Assembly: GCA_019635755.1 (NCBI GenBank)
Contig: JAHBYW010000001.1
Location: 620,001 to 684,000, forward strand
Reading direction: 5' to 3'
DNA length: 64,000 bases
Source: Rhizobiaceae bacterium
Lineage (GTDB): Bacteria; Pseudomonadota; Alphaproteobacteria; Rhizobiales; Rhizobiaceae
The notes under the pieces are model-generated. The model searched no databases and was not told the DNA's origin. It saw nothing but the letters and a program-made list of their open reading frames with translations. Below, piece after piece: positions 60,925 through 64,000 of the stretch. The stretch's first letter is position 1. Each line of letters opens with the position of its first letter. Position numbers and translations under genes: made by a program.

Positions 60925-61368
60925 CTATCTGGCGGCGACGACCTGGCCGAACAGCTCGGCGAACACCGTCTTCGCCTTGCCCGACTGCTTGACAGCCTTG
61001 GCATCCTCGACATTGACGGGCTCGCCCACTTCGATGAGGGCTACCATGCCCATCGCGTAGTGCGGCGTGCACTTCACGCCATAGACGCCTTCCGTAGCCA
61101 GCGTGACCTCGAACGTCTCATTGAACTTGCTCTTGAAGGCCTCGGCGCCCTCGGGGAGCATTCCCTTGATCGTCTCGACGTTGTGGCCCTTGTCGGTCGG
61201 CACGAAGCGGATGGTATCCCCCGGAGCCGCCTTGATGAAGTCGGGCTCGAACACCATGGTGCCCTTCTCGCCCTTGTTCAGCATCATGACTTCGAACTCG
61301 GCCGCTCCCGCCGCGCCTGCGGCGATGACAGCGGCGCCGAACGCCAGGGCTGCGATGAACCGTTTCAT
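60925..61368 (-). CDS. Pseudoazurin
   Basis: 147 residues. Signal peptide ([21 protein letters not shown]), then the cupredoxin: [32 protein letters not shown], His ligand in DKGHNVETI, and Cys-His-Met ligands in [15 protein letters not shown]. Donates electrons to NirK. Divergent from the NnrR-like gene with a shared FNR/NnrR-type site between them. Confidence 0.93.
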   Translation of the reverse strand: MKRFIAALAFGAAVIAAGAAGAAEFEVMMLNKGEKGTMVFEPDFIKAAPGDTIRFVPTDKGHNVETIKGMLPEGAEAFKSKFNETFEVTLATEGVYGVKCTPHYAMGMVALIEVGEPVNVEDAKAVKQSGKAKTVFAELFGQVVAAR

Positions 61369-61441
61369 TTTCTTGTCCTTTCTTGGTACCCGGCTGCGAT
61401 CGCCGTTGGATCCGTGATACCATCTCGAGGCGAACTGCTGT

Positions 61442-61455
61442 TTGCGCCAGAGCAA
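61442..61455. promoter_or_regulatory. FNR/NnrR-type site between pseudoazurin and the Crp/Fnr gene
   Basis: TTGCGCCAGAGCAA, with TTTGC/GCAAA arms in the longer repeat (61441-61456). 74 bases upstream of pseudoazurin and 53 upstream of the regulator. Has the same CCAG centre as the nirK site. Confidence 0.68.
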
Positions 61456-61507
61456 ACTGCCGCTAGAAACCGTAACGGGAGCAGAGCTGCGGACCGCTGG
61501 AATCAGG

Positions 61508-62206
61508 ATGACGCTGGACAGGAGCCTTATCGCCGGACTGCCCGCCTTCGCGGGTCTCGACGGCCCCGGACGCGACGCCGTGCTGGCGCGGGCGCAGTCT
61601 TCGCGCTTTCCAAAGGATTCAGAAGTCTTCTCCCAGGGCGCGGAAGCAGCTTCCTTCTTCCTGCTGCTGGCCGGGCACATCCGGGTCGTGCGCACATCGC
61701 CCGAAGGCCATCAGGTGATCGCGCGATACATCAACGAGGGTGAACTGTTCGGGATCGCCGTGGCAATGGGGCGGAGTACCTATCCAGCATCTGCGGTCGC
61801 CGCGGTCGACTGCGTCGTCCTCACCTGGCCGAACGCCGCGTGGTCTGACCTCCAGGCCCGCGTACCCTCCTTCGCCGCGAGCGCCTACCAGACGATAGGG
61901 TCGCGGCTTCAGGAGACGCAGGCGCAGGTCATGGAGATGTCGACCCAGCAGGTCGAACAGCGCATTGCGCATGCCTTGCTGCGGATCGTCAGCCAGTCCG
62001 GCAGGAAGACCGACCAAGGTATCGAAATCGACTTCCCGATTACACGTCAGGATATCGCCGAGATGACGGGAACGACCCTGCACACTGTTAGCAGGCTTCT
62101 CAGCGCCTGGGAGGACGAAGGCCTCGTGAAGGGCGGCCGCCAGCGGGTCGTCGTTACGGATCCGCACGGCCTGATGGTCGTGGCCGAGAACCGACGCAGG
62201 AAATAG
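61508..62206 (+). CDS. nnrR: Crp/Fnr family regulator, NnrR-like
   Basis: 232 residues: cyclic-nucleotide-binding fold ([42 protein letters not shown]) and a C-terminal HTH ([28 protein letters not shown]). No N-terminal Cys cluster, so it is not an oxygen-sensing FNR; this fits the nitric-oxide-responsive NnrR group. It lies among its probable targets. ATG at 61508 follows CAGG; the longer frame runs through the operator. Confidence 0.85.
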   Translation: MTLDRSLIAGLPAFAGLDGPGRDAVLARAQSSRFPKDSEVFSQGAEAASFFLLLAGHIRVVRTSPEGHQVIARYINEGELFGIAVAMGRSTYPASAVAAVDCVVLTWPNAAWSDLQARVPSFAASAYQTIGSRLQETQAQVMEMSTQQVEQRIAHALLRIVSQSGRKTDQGIEIDFPITRQDIAEMTGTTLHTVSRLLSAWEDEGLVKGGRQRVVVTDPHGLMVVAENRRRK

Positions 62207-62230
62207 TCTTCGTTCGCCGTCGGCGCGCGA

Positions 62231-63097
62231 CTATCTGCGCTCTTCGATGAAGTTGATGTTGAGCACGCGGACTCGGTAGAACGGGAAGTAGTCCGGCGTG
62301 CCGATGAAGTTTCCTCCTTCGATCCGCGTTGGCAGCAGGTAGCCATCAAAGGGGCGGAATTCGGAGAGCGTGCCTCCAAATGGCTGAACCCGGTATTCTT
62401 TTTCGGGGTTGGCGTTGCTCCAGCGAGGAATGACGACCGTGTGAGGCCGTCCCTCCTCGTCGACGGAAATGTCGACCGACTGGACCATGTCGCGATAGCT
62501 GACCGTGGCGCGCGCCGTGTCTGGGCCGACGGCTTCCCATTCGACTTCTTCTCCAGGCAGCAGCGCGGCCGGGGCGAAAAACACCGACTCGGCGACGACT
62601 CGTCCGAAGGCCGACCGGGCGTAGTCCGGATTGCCGCCTTCCCGGACAACCGGAAACAACTTCAGGAGCCAGAACCGGACCCACGATTGCGAGTCGCCGA
62701 AACCGTCCGACCCTGACAAGGACATCAACCCCGATCCCGCGTCCAGCTTCCAGACGAATCCGCGCGGCGGCGCGATGAGTTGATGACCCCTCATCGAAAG
62801 ATAACGGGGGTCTGATCTCCTTCCGAGGCCGATCTCCCCTTCCATCTCAATTTCCGCGACGGTCCGGAGCGGCACGCCTTCGCCGATCGCATAGAGAAAG
62901 TACCGCCGGGCGGGCTCTGGCAGCCCGTCGACCATGGCGGGATCGAACACCTCCGCATCCTGCTTCGAGCCGGCCCGCAGCGACTTCCACACGGTTTCAG
63001 CGTTCCGCTGGTCGGACACGCGCAGTGCCGTCAGCGCGACGACAGCGGCGAACACGACTGCCAACGCCGTCCAGGCGATTCCTGCCAGAATGCCCAT
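62231..63097 (-). CDS. DUF6544-like membrane-anchored protein
   Basis: 288 residues. N-terminal membrane helix (MGILAGIAWTALAVVFAAVVALTAL), then VFDPAMVDGLPEPARRYFLYAIGEGVPLRTVAEIEMEGEIGLG and RGFVWKLDAGSGLMSLSGSD. The DPxMVxGLPEPARRYF stretch is what suggests DUF6544; recalled, not searched. ATG 63097 (AAAGG upstream) is preferred; a TTG at 63160 would give TTGA coupling with the previous gene. Role unknown. Confidence 0.6.
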   Translation of the reverse strand: MGILAGIAWTALAVVFAAVVALTALRVSDQRNAETVWKSLRAGSKQDAEVFDPAMVDGLPEPARRYFLYAIGEGVPLRTVAEIEMEGEIGLGRRSDPRYLSMRGHQLIAPPRGFVWKLDAGSGLMSLSGSDGFGDSQSWVRFWLLKLFPVVREGGNPDYARSAFGRVVAESVFFAPAALLPGEEVEWEAVGPDTARATVSYRDMVQSVDISVDEEGRPHTVVIPRWSNANPEKEYRVQPFGGTLSEFRPFDGYLLPTRIEGGNFIGTPDYFPFYRVRVLNINFIEERR

Positions 63098-63156
63098 CGG
63101 GCTGCCTTTCGTTCCCGCAGAGGCCACCGGAGAAGCGTCGTCGCGATCGGTCGGGG

Positions 63157-63423
63157 TCAAGCGGCCGCTGCCTCGTGGCCGCGGTCCGCACTGGCGTACT
63201 TCGCATAAATGCCACGGTTGGGACAGAAATCTGGAATGTCAGTTCGCCCCGCAGCCAGCCAGTCGCGGCAGTCGTCGCCGTGACGGCAAAGAACGCAGCG
63301 CCAGATCGCGTTCCGCATGTCGTTTTCGGCAGCGAAGCCGCCTTCGGCCATGTTGACGCGGCCCCGCGCCATGACCTCGCCGGACTGATCCAGCCTTGAT
63401 TGTAACCCTCTCAGAACGTTCAT
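63157..63423 (-). CDS. DUF6455-like Cys-containing small protein
   Basis: 88 residues with four Cys in CVLCRHGDDCRDWL and PDFCPN, a probable metal or redox site. Resembles DUF6455, which occurs in Rhizobiales denitrification and redox loci; identification from memory. Overlaps or abuts the next minus-strand gene. Confidence 0.6.
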   Translation of the reverse strand: MNVLRGLQSRLDQSGEVMARGRVNMAEGGFAAENDMRNAIWRCVLCRHGDDCRDWLAAGRTDIPDFCPNRGIYAKYASADRGHEAAAA

Positions 63424-63427
63424 CGTC

Positions 63428-63763
63428 TCACATTGCTCCCGCTGTCTCGAACAGTGACGGCCCGCTTGCCAGGTCGTCTTTCCTCATCGCCGCCAGAAGC
63501 TCTCCCGAGAAGGTATTCTCGTCGATCCGGTGCGCGTCGCACGCGTCCTTCACCGTGTGGAACACGCCGATAGGGCAGCCTATGCAAAGCATCCGGTTCC
63601 GGATGAACACGCGGATCGTGGCAGGCCATCGCCGCATGATCTCGTCGACCGTCATCTCGGGGTCGATCGTCAGTGGTGGTTTCACTTCCAGCATCTCCAA
63701 AGAACGCCATAGAACCATCTGCACGGTCTCCGGACTTTGCGCGGGCGCAAACAAATCCGCCAT
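63428..63763 (-). CDS. DUF1858 domain protein (hybrid-cluster-protein-associated redox disulfide domain)
   Basis: 111 residues. Core PPLTIDPEMTVDEIMRRWPATIRVFIRNRMLCIGCPIGVFHTVKDACDAH holds the family CxxC (CIGC). Such domains accompany hybrid cluster and nitric-oxide-detoxifying proteins. First gene of a small minus-strand operon (DUF1858 - DUF6455 - DUF6544). Confidence 0.78.
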   Translation of the reverse strand: MADLFAPAQSPETVQMVLWRSLEMLEVKPPLTIDPEMTVDEIMRRWPATIRVFIRNRMLCIGCPIGVFHTVKDACDAHRIDENTFSGELLAAMRKDDLASGPSLFETAGAM

Positions 63764-64000
63764 TAGGCAGCAACCGCCCCCAGGCTACGTCGCCCTCAGT
63801 CGGCGGGTCTGCAATGGGGGTGGAAAGCTGCCCGACTACTTCTGGGCGCCCAAGCCGGGAAAGCGGCCGTTCAGCAGGCTACTGTACTTCGACCGCAATG
63901 CGCCTCCTTTCCGGCCGTTCGACTGCCGCTTGCGGCGTCCCGAACGCCGACATTGCTCACGGCGTAGCCAAGCGCAAGCCGACTACTTCGGCGTATATGT

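Overview
The window looks like chromosome of a GC-rich, denitrifying alphaproteobacterium, most likely Rhizobiales (Phyllobacteriaceae-like). This rests on gene content: napEDABC, nirK-nirV, nnrS, an NnrR-type regulator and pseudoazurin; TRAP and BMP-type ABC uptake operons; the BKACE, CoA-transferase and lyase catabolic style; and a CopC-CopD fusion. No species assignment is possible from sequence alone.

Layout. (1) 1-13230: an organic-acid or acyl-CoA catabolic locus. A plus-strand set (BKACE, flavin oxidoreductase, class III CoA-transferase, HMG-CoA-lyase-like enzyme) converges on a minus-strand set (HpcH/HpaI aldolase, free-standing lipoyl protein, E1 beta, E1 alpha). Next come a GntR/FCD regulator, a VOC protein, an SMP-30 protein and a DctPQM TRAP transporter. 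The same 16-bp operator lies just upstream of the -35 box of both minus-strand promoters. (2) 13350-22341: a minus-strand purine-nucleoside-like uptake and hydrolysis operon (LacI regulator, BMP protein, ABC ATPase, two permeases, nucleoside hydrolase, amidotransferase-like protein, alpha/beta hydrolase, acetamidase/formamidase). (3) 22593-30959: a small secreted protein, an atypical RtcB-like RNA ligase, and a translationally coupled pair made of a TIR-domain protein and a 1662-residue nSTAND-coiled coil-WD40-Sel1 protein. The pair looks like a self-contained biological conflict (anti-phage) system and is the strongest candidate for an undescribed system here. (4) 31056-36472: periplasmic copper handling (PCuAC, a frameshifted SCO1, YcnI, CopC-CopD), then a cobalamin riboswitch driving a CbiM-like permease.

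(5) 36769-46220: tRNA-Gln(CTG) followed by a foreign-looking block with no visible integrase. It holds a Shedu-like nuclease, Vsr, an Eco29kI-like GIY-YIG restriction enzyme with its C5-methyltransferase, and then a string of small unrecognised genes. Three of the spacers between those small genes carry the same pair of back-to-back RNA hairpins, with arms that vary in a compensatory way. (6) 46613-49615: ASCH protein, HWE-like sensor kinase, AhpD-like protein. (7) 49854-63763: denitrification. nirK and the pseudoazurin/regulator intergenic region carry near-identical FNR/NnrR-type sites (TTG-YK-CCAG-MR-CAA). The nap operon, nnrS, two paralogous small helical proteins, a PAS-GGDEF protein and several small accessory proteins complete the cluster.

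Many genes within operons overlap by ATGA or TGATG, so long co-transcribed units are likely. The largest antisense open frames are GC-driven shadows and are left out.
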